Of a stretch of DNA of 64,000 nt, positions 10,479 through 21,446 are shown in pieces. The position numbers and the translations under genes are program-made. Origin of the DNA: Rhynchopus sp. YZ270_cl-10. Lineage: Eukaryota; Euglenozoa; Diplonemea; Diplonemida; Diplonemidae. The DNA is taken from positions 1,054,001-1,118,000 of the forward strand of contig OZ037898.1 of NCBI GenBank assembly GCA_964035575.1, read 5' to 3'. Numbering within the stretch: position 1 is the first letter of the stretch; every line of letters starts with the position of its first letter. Below the pieces are notes generated by a model, which ran no database searches, was not told the origin of the DNA, and was given only the letters and a program-made list of their open reading frames with translations.

Positions 10479-12498
10479 AACTAGGGCTTTAACTAGATGA
10501 AACTCCACAAAAAAAAAAATCCACCCAATCCCCTCGTCCTCCTGTCACCCCTGTTTCATTACCCCTTTCCAAAACTTAGCACCCATGTTGTCTTGTGTAA
10601 TTTCTTTGGTTGAGGATGATCTGCGTCTATACCTTTGAGATTCATCAGCCGTTTCGGGCGACTTTGTATACAGAACCCGTTCTCGGTGATTGTCGATGGT
10701 ATACAGAACAGAATTTCCCCTGCAAGTGCCAGAGGGTGGTGTGTGTGTGTTTTTGTTTTGTTTTTTTTCAGTGCCCGCGTCCCAGAGGCGTTTTGCACTA
10801 TCAACTTCATGTTTTTCCACGTCACATCCTCATCGCTCACGACCGGAACCTGTACGCCTGTGCGTTTTTATGCACATGAGCTTAAGTTCATGTCGTACCC
10901 TCTTCTTGTCATTTGTTACCCACCTTTCTGTTTTGGACTACAGGTACACTGTCACGAGAGGGCCTTCGTATTTCAAGTCACATTTACTTTTTGGGTATTT
11001 TTGGGGACGTTTTTTTCACCCCCAAAACTTTTTTGGGTTTGTTGTAAGTGGTATCACCGACCACTTCCTCGTCTTTTTTCGTGTGCATTTTTTTGTTGTT
11101 GATTGCTCGGTAAAGATGTTTTATCATGTTCTATTACCATTTTTTTGTGCTGTTTATTTTGCGATGTTTGCTGACTGTCACAGAACGGAAGTTGTATTAT
11201 GTATGTGTCTTGATAGTGTACCAATAGTTCACACAATACTTCACGTATGTACGGCAGCCAGCAAGACCGGGGGGTTTTATGTTATTTCAACCTTCCGGAG
11301 CAAAGCCCTTTTTCAGAAAAAGCAGCCGCAGGACACGTTCCTGTCGTGTAACTCAACCAAAACTTTTTCAGGTACACTGTCACAATCGTGCTTTGTATTT
11401 CAAGTCAAACTTTTTTTTAAAAAAATGATGTGTGTGCAAAAGAGGCACATTTTGTTGTTATTTTATGTGATTTATGTCGTGTGAAGTGTCTTGGGTTTTC
11501 CCAGCTATGATACAACGTTTTATTTTTTGGTACTCCAGAAATAAAAAAATACCAAGTACGCAACAAGTACGCAATATAGGGTATTCCTGTATTTTTTTTT
11601 TCCGTGCACAAAGTGCACAACAAGTACGCAAAATGGGGTTTTCAAGAGCACCACTTTTATTTTATTTTCAACACTCGCATCTCACCCTTTTGCATGAGCT
11701 CGACTGAGCTGCGTTTTAGCGTTGTTGTAACTACTCTTTTTTCAAAAATATAGAAACTAACTTCAGGTCATTTCATTGTAGTAGATACAAAGAGAAATCA
11801 AAAGGTCGCTTGCCCTCCCCCCAGCGAACAGGAGTACCTGTAACCCTACAACTCTTCGTCAAGGCAACAAGGTACTTATGTTTTCATCCAGGCTGGCATC
11901 GTACAATGGCTGACTATCAATGCCTACCATTGTTTTTTTTCTCTCTATTCTCTACAAGCTGTTTTCACCCTGAAGTAGTTATTGTGATGGAAAATAATTT
12001 GTAAACAACTTCAAACGAAACGTGAGTCTTGTCCAAAACAAAACCCCAACGAGAAAAGTAACAAACCCCTTTCCCCGAAACTTTAAATCGATCTTTTCCA
12101 CATTGTGTTTGTCCATCTCAACAGAACAGCGTGAATTTGAGTACAAAGCTTTTTGCGGTCTTGCCCATCAGCTGTGCTGATTGACGCAGGGATTGATGAG
12201 GATTATTGACATCCCGCACTCCTCAGCCCCCACTTCAATCCAACCAGGTTTTTCCCTTCTGCAGCCCACCTTTTGAGTCACCTCTTTGCATCATCGCACT
12301 CATCACCTCCCCTCCTCGTCAGTGAGGCTTCAACAGGAATTAGTCGCTATCTTAACAAAGAAGCGCATCTACCTCTCAACTTACAAAGTACTACAATGAA
12401 ATACAATACACTACAAACAGAGTAAGCAAAAACAAAACAAAACTTTCTCAATCCCCTCCTCATCATCTCACAGGGAAGGCCTCCCTCCCCCCACCACA
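10479..12498. other. Intergenic with R1 and R2 repeats
   Basis: T-rich spacer. An R2 unit lies near 10766-10812, right after TTTTTTTTCAG, and R1 fragments lie at about 10940-10985 and 11366-11415. AAGTACGCAA-type short repeats occur at 11550-11635. A 264-codon open frame at 10690-11484 crosses these repeats and is not credible as a gene. At the right end, CATCTCACAG at 12464-12473 is acceptor-like. Confidence 0.5.
12452..12473 (+). promoter_or_regulatory. Acceptor-like site before LRR-PARP gene
   Basis: CCCCTCCTCATCATCTCACAG lies 26 nt before the ATG at 12499, in the same arrangement as at 9273 and 47161. Confidence 0.45.
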
Positions 12499-15400
12499 AT
12501 GCAGCCCCCCTCTGAGAGCCTCTCATTGCGCAGAGGAAGTGAACGAGGCCTGCACATCGATGTAGCGGTGCCACCTGCCCCGACCGCAGTAAGCCTCCCT
12601 CCACCCGGCCTTTCCACATTGGAGAAGCTGGAGGCTGGGGTGGGGGTTTCTATTGCAGAGTTGGATTTCAGTGAATCTGACGTGGATGGTTCGATAATAG
12701 GTAGGGTGTGTGAGGTTGTGAAGGGCGGACGGTGTCCACGGTTCACTCGCATAGCGTTGAATATAGGGCATATTGGTGGGACCGTATCTGGACCTAGCAC
12801 TACTGGGCATTCATTTCTTGCAGATCTCTGCTCTGCTGCCGCAACTCACGGCGCCCCGAGGCATCTCCGTATTGAGCTGTGTATGTCTCCACTTTGTTTG
12901 GCCTCAATTCATTGTCTCAGCAATTTGCTTAAATCGGGGCGTGCTCCGAAAAATCTTTGTATAGATTTGAGTTGGACAAGGCTTGATGAAATGATGTTTC
13001 AAGAGCTTTGGTGGGGGGTCACATCAAAAGGGTGTCCAGAAGATTTAGAGCTGATTTTGAATTGGTGTCAATTATCAGAATGTTTGGATGGGTTTGGATG
13101 GAAGGGGCGTACACAGAGAGGGTTTCGCTTGGGGTTAAGGGAAAACGCTTTAGGAGGTGTACATTGCGCTGCATTGTGTGAAGCGTTAAGCCATGGTGGT
13201 GCGTTGTCACGATGTGCCGGAATAGATGTTGCCGCGAATGAGCTGTCCCCTCAAGACGTCTTCTCTCTCTGCAGTGCGCTGACCTCAGGGCATACCCCGC
13301 AAAATTTCGTTCTCGGGATTGGGGAAAATCCGATTTGCGAAATTGCTGCGGGACACCTCAAAACGCTTCTCAGAGAGGCACCGATTAACTTTACTCTGGA
13401 TTTAACTGCTTCGCATTTATCTGAAGGAGCGTGGAAGGTGATTGCATCAGGGATACAAAAAAATTCGGCGGTAGGATTGAAGATTATCCTGAGGGAGGCG
13501 AATTTGACAAGAACGACTTTGTCCTATTTCTGTGATGCGATTGAGTCCGGGGCGCCGGAGGGGATGACATTGGGGCTGCAGAATGTGAATCTGTCAGAGG
13601 GGTGTATCGAAGTGCTGTGTACGACGCTAGCATCGGGGAGGTGTCCACGTGGCTTGGATGTGAGTATTGCGCAAAACCGGATTTCGCCTCGCGGGTTGTC
13701 GCTCCTCTCGAAGACCCTCCGATCTGCAAGCCTCCCTACAGAGCTGACCCTCAACCTCAGCGCCTCTGAACTGTCTCAATCAGAGTTTTGCCATTTATTT
13801 GCTTCGATCGGAGCCGACCCCGTTGTCTGCCCTCCGCTCTCTCTGTCATTTCATGGAGGAAGCTTTGGAGTGGAGGTGATGAAGGAGGTGTGCAGCTGTC
13901 TTGCACGAAAATACTGCCCGCAGCATTTTTGCCTTTCATTTGCGGGGTCAGAGGTTGATGAGGACGGATTAGCGCTGCTTGGGGATCAGCTATGTTCTGG
14001 TATTTGCCCTGCATATTTAACGCTTGATCTCTCTTCAGTAGATGGGGTAAGCACCCTGCTGCACAACACCGCAGCGATTCCTGCTCTGATTCCACAACAC
14101 CTTACCCTAAACCTTTCACATTGCATACTATGTCCCCAAGCTGTCTCCGCATTGGTTTCTATTATAACAGATTTGGAGGGTCCTGGGTGTCTTAAGATTG
14201 TATTATTTGATGCAATTTTAGATATAAATGAGGTGTGTAGCGCTGTAGAGAAGAGTGTATTGCCGAATCTTAGCTTATCTTTTAATGTTGTAGAAGGACA
14301 GAAGATAGAGGAGATGATGAGCAATGTGTCGGTCCCCGAGGGGCTGCAGGTCGCAGTGTGTTGGGATGGGGTGATTGGGGGTGGAGGTGACCTCCCTGCT
14401 TCTCCTCAGAGCGTTGCTTCATCTACGCTTTCTCCGGGGCAGCTTCTCTCTTCATTCTCCCGCCGATTTCTCGATGCGGATCTACCGCTCTCCTCCCCTT
14501 CCTCTTCACGCCCTTCGCCGAAAAAAACCCAAATCCCCACCTCATTCGCTCAATGCACCACTGACACTATCATCGACAACATCCCCACCCATCGTGGGAT
14601 GACCCCTTTTAGACGTAGTATCTGCATTCTTGGAGAACAAAGGAATAAATCTTCAATCATCGATGTGACTTCAATTTTGGAAACCAGAATAAGCAAAGTA
14701 GAAGGGCTGATCGAAGCGTTGGGGGTATGCTCGGAGAGGGGAACCTGGGAGGGTTGCGGTGGAGGGTATATTGAAAAGGTGAACAAAGCGTATGAGTGTT
14801 GGATGAACGCGAAGGGTGGGTGTGTTGTCGGGGATGTTGCAGTGGAGGAGAGGGATATGTCACGAAGAGAATACATTGGCACGGTACGTCGCGCAGTGCA
14901 TTTTGCGGATACGGCAGCGAACACTGAGAGGCTTCTTACCAAAATGCTTCGAGGAATCGAAGCGTTCTGCGATGATGGTGGTGCGCACAACACCACCACA
15001 ACACACCCAGCATACCTCCTCGCAAAACGCTGTGCAAACCATTTACAATCTTCCGCAGAATCCTGCGCCTCTGCTTTAAACCTAGTAGAAGAGCACAGAG
15101 AGGCGTTTCTTAAGGCACTACAAAATTTTGCAAAAGATCCGATAGAGGGAGGGCTGGGTGCATTGGAGTACCGACACTGCATGCTTTCTGGGGCACTGAG
15201 GAGGTGGAGGTATACTGAGAGAGAAGCGTTGAAAGGGCTTCCGGGGGAACTTCCGGAGCTTGCGGAGCGGATGAAAGGGGAGCTGAAGGAGTTGGCGGTG
15301 CTCGCAGAGGCGCGACGTGGTTTTATATCAATCCTCGAAGCGGAAGATGTTCGAGTAGACCCATTCTCTTTGCAAAACTCCCTTCAGACCACCATTACCC

Positions 15401-16995
15401 ATTATGAGACTGCAGAGGAAGCGTTTGAAGACGCAGAATTTCTTTTAAGACGTGCACAACGGAGAGGTTCTGTGGACACAACAGAACTCCGCGCTCTTGA
15501 AGCAAATGCAGAACGTAACCGGAACAGTTTGCATAGCGCGCTCCACGACCTCTCTGTTTGCGAACAAAACACCGCAACTGCGGTCATTCAATATTACCCA
15601 GAGCTCGCCGAGAAGACTGTACGGCATTGGGATGGGATTTTGTTCAAACGAACCCTCCACTACTATAGTGATAGAGTAGATGGAGGGGATGTGGTGACCG
15701 CAAAGCGTCCAGATGGACTGAAATGTGTGTTAACGCGGTATGCAGGAAATGAGAGTGGCACTGCGCAGGTTTATAGGGAGACGCAGTGTATGCGGCGGGT
15801 GGTGCATCGGAATGTGATGGCGGTGGAGGCGGTGTTTGTGGATGATGGGGTGTGGTGGGTGGAGACGGCATTCCATGAAGGGAGTCTTGCAACAGGGGGA
15901 GACCTGCGCCACCTCTTTCTGCAGGTCGCGTTGGGGTTAGAGGCACTGCATGATGCTGGGGTGGTGCATGCGAACCTTACCCCACAGAGCGTGCTTTTGG
16001 TGGATGGGGTTGCACGCATTGCGAATTTCACCTACAGTACAACAGATTGCACATTGTTGCCACGGAGTGTGTACTCAGCGCCGGAGTTGGCAGATGGTGT
16101 GTGTACATCGGGGGTCGACATATATTCATTTGGTGTTATGTTAAAGGAAGCCTGCGGAGATGCCCCAGAAGAGCTGTTTTTCGCGCTTCTTGGGGCGCCG
16201 GAAAACCGTCCAAGCGCTTCGCAGATTTCACGTCATGAATATTTTGTGCAGCAGCAGCTACACCCCTCCTTAGCTCCCCCCGCATTCTGGGCAGGCCAAG
16301 ACCCCCGTGGAGTGATGGTTGAGGTGACAGAGGGTATGAAGGAAACGATGCAGACTCTCATTTCACGTACTCTAATTCAGTCGCAGCTAGGGAAAGGGCG
16401 GAACAGCAGCACGCATGGTGAAGGGTACAGCGGTTTGCAGGTCCGATGTGTCAGGAGAGTGGAGCATGTAGATCTGTGGGCGGCATATCAACTACAGCGT
16501 GCGCAGCTTCAGGCGAGAGGTAGTGTCGACAGTGTGACACCGATATCGATGGATGGGTCTTTGTCTTCAGAAGTGCTTTTGTCTGAGGTGAATGAAGTTC
16601 ATGTATTTCATGGGACTCAAAAGGCATATATCACCACCATCGCGGCACAAGGCATGGATGAAAGGGTCTGTACATGGGGACTGTACGGAGCTGGCCTCTA
16701 CTTTGCTGAGAACTCTAGCAAAGCAGATGAGTACATGGTGCCCGATGAAGAAGGAAACTGCTATCTGCTCGTATGCAGGGTGCTGCTTGGCAAGGTGTGT
16801 CACAGAACCTCGCCACTCGAAGGGCAGAAGCGTACAGTACGGAGGCCACCATGTATACAAGGCCATGTGGACTGCAAAATACACGACATGGCGGACAGCG
16901 TTGTCGCAGAACACAAAGCAAATCCACGTGAGTTTGTGTTATTCGATAGATCGAGGGTGTACCCTGAGTACGTTGTGACTGTGCGGAGGGTATAG
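12499..16995 (+). CDS. LRR / pseudokinase / PARP fusion, 1498 aa
   Basis: One continuous frame. Residues about 45-610 are ribonuclease-inhibitor-type leucine-rich repeats (LTLNLSHCIL, LTLDLSSVDG). A helical, charged middle follows (about 720-1040). Residues about 1050-1260 resemble a protein kinase but HRD is replaced by H1157-A-N1159 and DFG by N1176-F-T, while A1194-P-E is kept, so it should be catalytically dead. Residues about 1340-1498 are a PARP catalytic domain: HGT (H1371), GLYFAENSSKADEY (Y1401) and REFVLFDRSRVYPEYVV (E1478) give the complete H-Y-E triad of enzymes that add poly- or mono-ADP-ribose using NAD+, most like tankyrase at the C terminus. A recognition-sensor-effector arrangement is inferred. 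No signal peptide is seen. Confidence 0.88.
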   Translation: MQPPSESLSLRRGSERGLHIDVAVPPAPTAVSLPPPGLSTLEKLEAGVGVSIAELDFSESDVDGSIIGRVCEVVKGGRCPRFTRIALNIGHIGGTVSGPSTTGHSFLADLCSAAATHGAPRHLRIELCMSPLCLASIHCLSNLLKSGRAPKNLCIDLSWTRLDEMMFQELWWGVTSKGCPEDLELILNWCQLSECLDGFGWKGRTQRGFRLGLRENALGGVHCAALCEALSHGGALSRCAGIDVAANELSPQDVFSLCSALTSGHTPQNFVLGIGENPICEIAAGHLKTLLREAPINFTLDLTASHLSEGAWKVIASGIQKNSAVGLKIILREANLTRTTLSYFCDAIESGAPEGMTLGLQNVNLSEGCIEVLCTTLASGRCPRGLDVSIAQNRISPRGLSLLSKTLRSASLPTELTLNLSASELSQSEFCHLFASIGADPVVCPPLSLSFHGGSFGVEVMKEVCSCLARKYCPQHFCLSFAGSEVDEDGLALLGDQLCSGICPAYLTLDLSSVDGVSTLLHNTAAIPALIPQHLTLNLSHCILCPQAVSALVSIITDLEGPGCLKIVLFDAILDINEVCSAVEKSVLPNLSLSFNVVEGQKIEEMMSNVSVPEGLQVAVCWDGVIGGGGDLPASPQSVASSTLSPGQLLSSFSRRFLDADLPLSSPSSSRPSPKKTQIPTSFAQCTTDTIIDNIPTHRGMTPFRRSICILGEQRNKSSIIDVTSILETRISKVEGLIEALGVCSERGTWEGCGGGYIEKVNKAYECWMNAKGGCVVGDVAVEERDMSRREYIGTVRRAVHFADTAANTERLLTKMLRGIEAFCDDGGAHNTTTTHPAYLLAKRCANHLQSSAESCASALNLVEEHREAFLKALQNFAKDPIEGGLGALEYRHCMLSGALRRWRYTEREALKGLPGELPELAERMKGELKELAVLAEARRGFISILEAEDVRVDPFSLQNSLQTTITHYETAEEAFEDAEFLLRRAQRRGSVDTTELRALEANAERNRNSLHSALHDLSVCEQNTATAVIQYYPELAEKTVRHWDGILFKRTLHYYSDRVDGGDVVTAKRPDGLKCVLTRYAGNESGTAQVYRETQCMRRVVHRNVMAVEAVFVDDGVWWVETAFHEGSLATGGDLRHLFLQVALGLEALHDAGVVHANLTPQSVLLVDGVARIANFTYSTTDCTLLPRSVYSAPELADGVCTSGVDIYSFGVMLKEACGDAPEELFFALLGAPENRPSASQISRHEYFVQQQLHPSLAPPAFWAGQDPRGVMVEVTEGMKETMQTLISRTLIQSQLGKGRNSSTHGEGYSGLQVRCVRRVEHVDLWAAYQLQRAQLQARGSVDSVTPISMDGSLSSEVLLSEVNEVHVFHGTQKAYITTIAAQGMDERVCTWGLYGAGLYFAENSSKADEYMVPDEEGNCYLLVCRVLLGKVCHRTSPLEGQKRTVRRPPCIQGHVDCKIHDMADSVVAEHKANPREFVLFDRSRVYPEYVVTVRRV

Positions 16996-17125
16996 AGGTG
17001 AAGGGGTTGTTGGGGAGGGGGAGGGGGTTTCCCACGCTTTCCAGCGCAATACTGATCTCAGAATGTATCCCACAAAATCTCAAATTTATTTTTTCCTACC
17101 AACCCCTTCAATTGTCCCGATCCCT

Positions 17126-17146
17126 CCAAAAAAAAAATCTCCACAG
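17126..17146 (+). promoter_or_regulatory. Acceptor-like site that supports the start at 17163
   Basis: A run of A then TCTCCACAG ends 16 nt before ATG 17163. It argues that the mRNA begins here rather than at an in-frame ATG 55 codons earlier, which would bury the signal peptide. Confidence 0.45.
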
Positions 17147-17162
17147 AATAAGAAAAAACACA

Positions 17163-18389
17163 ATGCATTTAGCATTGATATTAGCCGCTGTGGTGGCAGG
17201 GTGCAGTACGGATATGGATTGCCAGCTGAATGGGGTGTGCAATGTATCGTCTGGGATGTGCACTTGCACAAAAGCGTGGAAAGGGGATCGATGCGAGCTG
17301 CTGGACACTCGCATCACACATGACGTCTACAGAGAAAAGACTACCAGCTCTTGGGGCGGCAACGCGCTGAACATCTCCGGGTCCTACCATATGTGGGTCT
17401 CGGAGTTTGGCGGCTGTGGCATGGATCTGTGGCGGAATGCGTCACGCATCGTTCACCTCGTTGCACCGCACCCTACCGGACCATTCAGCTATGTCAACAC
17501 CGCTGTACCACAGTGGGCACACAACCCTCAGGTCATCATGCTGTCCCCTGAACCAAACCTGAAGCTGCTGATGTTCCACATCGGTGGCACCAAGGTTTCG
17601 ACAGAAATACCGGACTGCTCTGCAAACGGAAATGGCACCACCCCAGAGGCGGCGAGGCTAAAGGAGAAGCAGGCGGAGGCCCCTCCAGAAGGGTTTACCA
17701 CAGGCCCGATGTTTCATTTGGCCTCCTCTGTGGATGGCCCCTGGACTGCTGCAGGGGAGGAGATTATTCAGTGTGCGAACCCTGCACCGACTTTGCTCCA
17801 AAACGGTTCAGTAGCGGTATGGTGCGCACCATGTGGTGGGTGCCATGGGAGTTGTTCATGCAGCGGGGAAATTTGTGAATGTGCATCCGGAGATTTTTCT
17901 ATCTTCATCGCATCCTCCTGGGGGGAGCCCTTTGTGCGAATCAATGCGACCGTGGAGGTGCCGGCGTCTTTGTATGATGAGACATTCAAATTGGATGACC
18001 CTGTGATGTGGACGGATGCGAATAATAACTTTCATATCATTCACCATAATGGTGATGGGCCTGCACCGTGTGGTCTTGACACCGAGGTGGGGAAGAGCTA
18101 CCGGGATGGCGACGACGTCATGGTCGGGTGTGGAGCGCATCTCTACAGCAAAGACGGTGTGCGCTGGGTGTTCTCGGACCGTGCGGCCTACAACGCGTCG
18201 GTCACGACGGCAGCAGGCTACGCCACCCACCTCTACCGGCAGCGCCCCAAGCTGCTTCTCGGTGCGGACCGCGTCCCCACGCACCTCTTCACAGGGGAAA
18301 TGCAATACCCAAAATGGGGTGAGGCGAACATCATAGGGCCACGCAACCATGACTACTCCTGGACAGCTGTGACGGAGATTGGTGGTTAG
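17163..18389 (+). CDS. Secreted EGF-like protein with a possible beta-propeller
   Basis: A 408-residue protein when started at 17163. The N terminus MHLALILAAVVAGCS is a signal peptide. It is followed by an EGF-like module with six Cys (CSTDMDCQLNGVC, CTCTKAWKGDRC). The rest contains repeated aromatic/Gly blocks (YHMWVSEFGGCGMDL, HPTGPFSYV, LDDPVMWTDANNNFHIIHH, SKDGVRWVFSD) that resemble five-bladed propellers of GH43-type glycosidase-like proteins. I cannot identify a full catalytic triad. Many Cys and several N-x-S/T sites fit passage through the secretory pathway. No GPI or membrane anchor is obvious. An in-frame ATG at 16998 exists but lies before the acceptor-like site. Confidence 0.75.
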   Translation: MHLALILAAVVAGCSTDMDCQLNGVCNVSSGMCTCTKAWKGDRCELLDTRITHDVYREKTTSSWGGNALNISGSYHMWVSEFGGCGMDLWRNASRIVHLVAPHPTGPFSYVNTAVPQWAHNPQVIMLSPEPNLKLLMFHIGGTKVSTEIPDCSANGNGTTPEAARLKEKQAEAPPEGFTTGPMFHLASSVDGPWTAAGEEIIQCANPAPTLLQNGSVAVWCAPCGGCHGSCSCSGEICECASGDFSIFIASSWGEPFVRINATVEVPASLYDETFKLDDPVMWTDANNNFHIIHHNGDGPAPCGLDTEVGKSYRDGDDVMVGCGAHLYSKDGVRWVFSDRAAYNASVTTAAGYATHLYRQRPKLLLGADRVPTHLFTGEMQYPKWGEANIIGPRNHDYSWTAVTEIGG

Positions 18390-18937
18390 GGGGGAGGTGT
18401 GTGGGTGATGGTGTTTATTATCGGTCATACAATATTTAAACATTTGAACATCTAGGATTTCAAAACTCTCAGGGGCGTTTTTACCCCAATGTTTTTTTTT
18501 TTTGTATGACTGTAGTCAGTGTAGATCGAAACAATTCTTGAGAAATACAAAGACAAAAAAAATTGCAGCAACTTTGTTCAAAAAAAGAAGAAGAAAAAAG
18601 AACTCCGTTTTGCCCCGGCAGATACGCTACCTGCTCCTTGGTGGGAGGGGTGGCAGTACTTTGGGGACACACCCCCCGATACTATTCACTATTTCGTTGT
18701 TCTTTCTCATGTTCAGAAAAAAAACCCCCCCTCCCCCCGCGGGAAAAACCTACAAACAAATAGCGAACCTTTGTTTTACACTGTTGTAAATTTTTATTAG
18801 GGTGTTCTTTGAAAACGAACGTGACACGAAAAACATACGCTCCCTCCAGACTTTTTTCCCTCCTCTCTCTCTCTCTCTCTCCCTCCATCTTCTCTCCATT
18901 ACCCACTTTTTCAGACCACATTTATACACAGAGGAGT
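18390..18937. other. Intergenic, AT-rich then CT-rich
   Basis: Homopolymer-rich spacer. The right part (18848-18915) is a long polypyrimidine run with a CT microsatellite, then ACCCACTTTTTCAG at about 18901-18914, an acceptor-like site 24 nt before the start at 18938. Confidence 0.5.
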
Positions 18938-20263
18938 ATGTCATCCCACCGTTCTTTCAAACACCCTGCACCTGCAGGGTCCCCTTCCTCACCTGGGTGG
19001 CATAGTGGGGGGAGGCCGGAGGTGGTTTCTCCTGGTGGGCACTATGATGCTGGGAGCAGGCGTTCGTCGCATTCGCCGTCGCGTTCGCAGGGGAGGTCGC
19101 ATTCACGGTCGCGGTCTCGGCGTGGGGAGTCGCAGGGGAGGTCTTCGCGTTCGAAGAGAAGGGAGAGATCTCGGTCTCGTTCCTCGCATGGATCTAGGAG
19201 GTCGAGATCACGTTCGCAGTCGCAGCCTCAGAGAGAAGCTCCGCAAGGTTCGTATACAAAGGGCGCAGCTCCTTCCGGGAGAGATTCTAGGTCAGGGCTT
19301 CCGGGGTTTGATACACGTGATCGTGCTCCAGAAGATCGTATGCAGCACCAAACATCAACGCCCTACGAAGCAGATGATCGGAGATCGTCGCAAGCCTTGG
19401 TGCGTGGTGCGCTCCGTATCGAGGGGGTGGACTTCTCAAAGTATGAGGGCCTGAAGGAGCAGCCGGATCTGCAGCGGATGTTTACAACAGCGTTGCGGGA
19501 CGACCTGATCAGCGAAGGGGGGAATGGGATGACGCGGGATGACATTATGTTGCGGCTGAGCCCGGGGCCGATCCGGACGGTGGTGCTGGACTACAACACG
19601 CAGGGGGCAAAGCGGAGCGGGCGTCCGGCAGCGCCAAGCCTGGTTGACGCGGAGTGGAGCATGGACGTCGAGTACGCGATCTCTGCACGCGACGAGCATG
19701 CACAGCAGAACATTGCACGCAACCTCTTCGAATCCCTCTCCTCCCAGCAGATGCACCTCAAGAGCGCACGCACCGCGTACGTCCGATACGTCCATGCTGA
19801 AGGCGACCCCTACAAAATCGTTGCAGTTCCGTGCAGGTATTTCCCCCGCCCCATATTTCAAGCCACAAATAAAAATATTTTCACATCACAGCACCCCTGC
19901 CGACGAAACCCACAGCAGCCCGCACAGCGGAGGGGGTGGGTCTGTGCCACGGCAGTACTACCACAGCCCAGCACACAGCTCCCCGCACTGCTCCCCACAG
20001 GCGCCGGTGTATTCATCGCACAGCACGCAGCAGCCTTCGGTGGGCTCCCCATACAGGATGCACTCCCAAGGCGGGTACAGCTCGCAGCAGTACCACAGTG
20101 ATCCGGTATGGATTTGACACAACAAAACAAACACAACACAACACAACAGCCGTACTCACCGTCTAAGTCGCCCTACCAGACCGGGCCGTATGACTCCTCC
20201 TACACACAGCCCAGCGGATACGCGGTTGGACGCGTCTCTCCCAGACGCGGGGGGAGGTACTGA
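18938..20263 (+). CDS. RS-rich protein in three exons
   Basis: Exons 18938-19836, 19892-20105 and 20150-20263 join in frame to 408 residues. Residues about 1-110 are an Arg/Ser domain (SRSQGRSHSRSRSRR), as in splicing factors, but there is no RNA-recognition motif. Residues about 160-290 form a globular block (VDFSKYEGLKEQPDLQRMF, IRTVVLDYNTQG, DAEWSMDVEYAISARDEHA) of alpha/beta character that I do not recognise; a SEA-like fold is possible. The C terminus is Tyr/Ser/Gln/His/Pro-rich low complexity ending in SPRRGGRY, the kind of composition seen in phase-separating RNA-binding proteins. Both introns have GT..AG ends and restore the frame exactly, which supports the model. Confidence 0.8.
19837..19891 (+). 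other. Intron 1 of the RS-rich gene (55 nt)
   Basis: Begins GTATTT after GTGCAG and ends ACATCACAG. It has phase 2: removal joins TGC-AG to C-ACC and continues as CSTPADETHSSP. Without splicing, the upstream frame runs into unrelated sequence. Confidence 0.8.
20106..20149 (+). other. Intron 2 of the RS-rich gene (44 nt)
   Basis: Begins GTATGG and ends ACACAACAG; phase 0. It contains an in-frame TGA, and removal joins HSDP to PYSPSKSPYQ. It is the shortest intron in the window. Confidence 0.8.
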
Positions 20264-20500
20264 GCGGGCTGTTGCTTTTATTTTTCCCTTTTGCACCATA
20301 TTTTGTAGTATTAGTTTTTGTACTGTGTGTGTGTTCACTTCTATTCAGTATTTTGTTTTTTTTGTGAAATTATTTACGGATGTTGCAGCATTCAGCGAAA
20401 TTATTGGCGATGACATCATGTGTCGAAAAAAAAAGCGAAGTTTTCGTGAAAAAAGAATCATTTTGGGTTACAAAATTTTAAAAAAAAATTTCAAAGGATA

Positions 20501-20578
20501 GTGGAGATTGCACAACCGTGGCAACACTACCGAGGCAACGACACTACTCCAACAATTTATCAAGAAAAATTTAAAAAT
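20501..20578. repeat. R4 repeat after the RS-rich gene
   Basis: Pattern GTGGAGATTGCACAACC, then ACCGAGGCAAC, ACTACTCCAACAATTTATCAA and an A-rich end. Copies lie at 41774-41850 and 50234-50310. Two of the three sit just 3' of a gene. Confidence 0.7.
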
Positions 20579-21402
20579 GGAAAAATCTTTTTGTGTCCAT
20601 ATATCGTAGGTGGGTGTGCCCACCCTTTTGTATGGTGTACATAAAAAAGGGAATATTTTTTTGTTCTGGTGGTTAACGTACTCTTGATTCGTCTTTCAAC
20701 TTCTCTTTTCTTGGGTTGTGTGTGTCTCGCATTGTGACCGCCCTTTCCCCCCATTTTCCCCAGATGTGTTGAGAGAAGTACGTTCATCTGACAGGGTTGC
20801 AACTTCCTTGCACATCACGCCTGCAAATTTTGAATCTTGTTTGGGTGACTTCTGATGACCCTAAGCAAGCGAAAGGCTGAGGTACATAACTGTGTTTTAT
20901 CACCAGCGTTTTATCTTATTTTTGAATTGTACATAGTGTTCCTGAAACACCTCGTCAAGGACAATGTCAATATAGGCCCCTCTCCGGAACACAGTGTACG
21001 TTTTTTCCTTGCAAAAAAAAACCTTCCCTCCCTGGTTCACTCATTATACAAAACAAATTCCTTCCTGTGTAAATGATACACTATAATAGGTCAACAAGAC
21101 CATTTCACCCTCTTTTTTTTCAGTCATCTCCTGAAAGAAATGAACGCACGTATCGTCGGGAGTGAGTTTGTGTTGTGAAAAATGTTTGTGAAAAAGGCAG
21201 GATAGAAGAGAAAAAAGCGTAGTTCCTTTAGAATGTCTGAGGCACATTGTACCTAGCTTTGTTGCAATTTCGCTCAAAAAAAAATATTTGATTATTTTTT
21301 TTCCCTTTCGTTAAAAAACTACGTTTGCTTGAAAAGAAAAAAAATTCACGAAAGAAGATACTTGTTCACCTCGTTGCTTTGGGTCTGCGGGGTATTGGTG
21401 TC

Positions 21403-21440
21403 TGCGCGTCCCGGAGGCGTTTGCACTATCAACTTCACTT
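21403..21440. repeat. R2 unit next to R3
   Basis: GCGCGTCCCGGAGGCGTTTG then CACTATCAACTTCAC, followed directly by the R3 stem-loop at 21447. The adjacency shows that the two families can occur as one unit. Confidence 0.6.
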
Positions 21441-21446
21441 TTATAT

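Noticed and set aside
10690-11484. 264-codon open frame between the UBL-LRR and LRR-PARP genes
   Set aside because: It crosses R1 and R2 repeats and T runs, is very Phe/Cys-rich and has no protein-like pattern.
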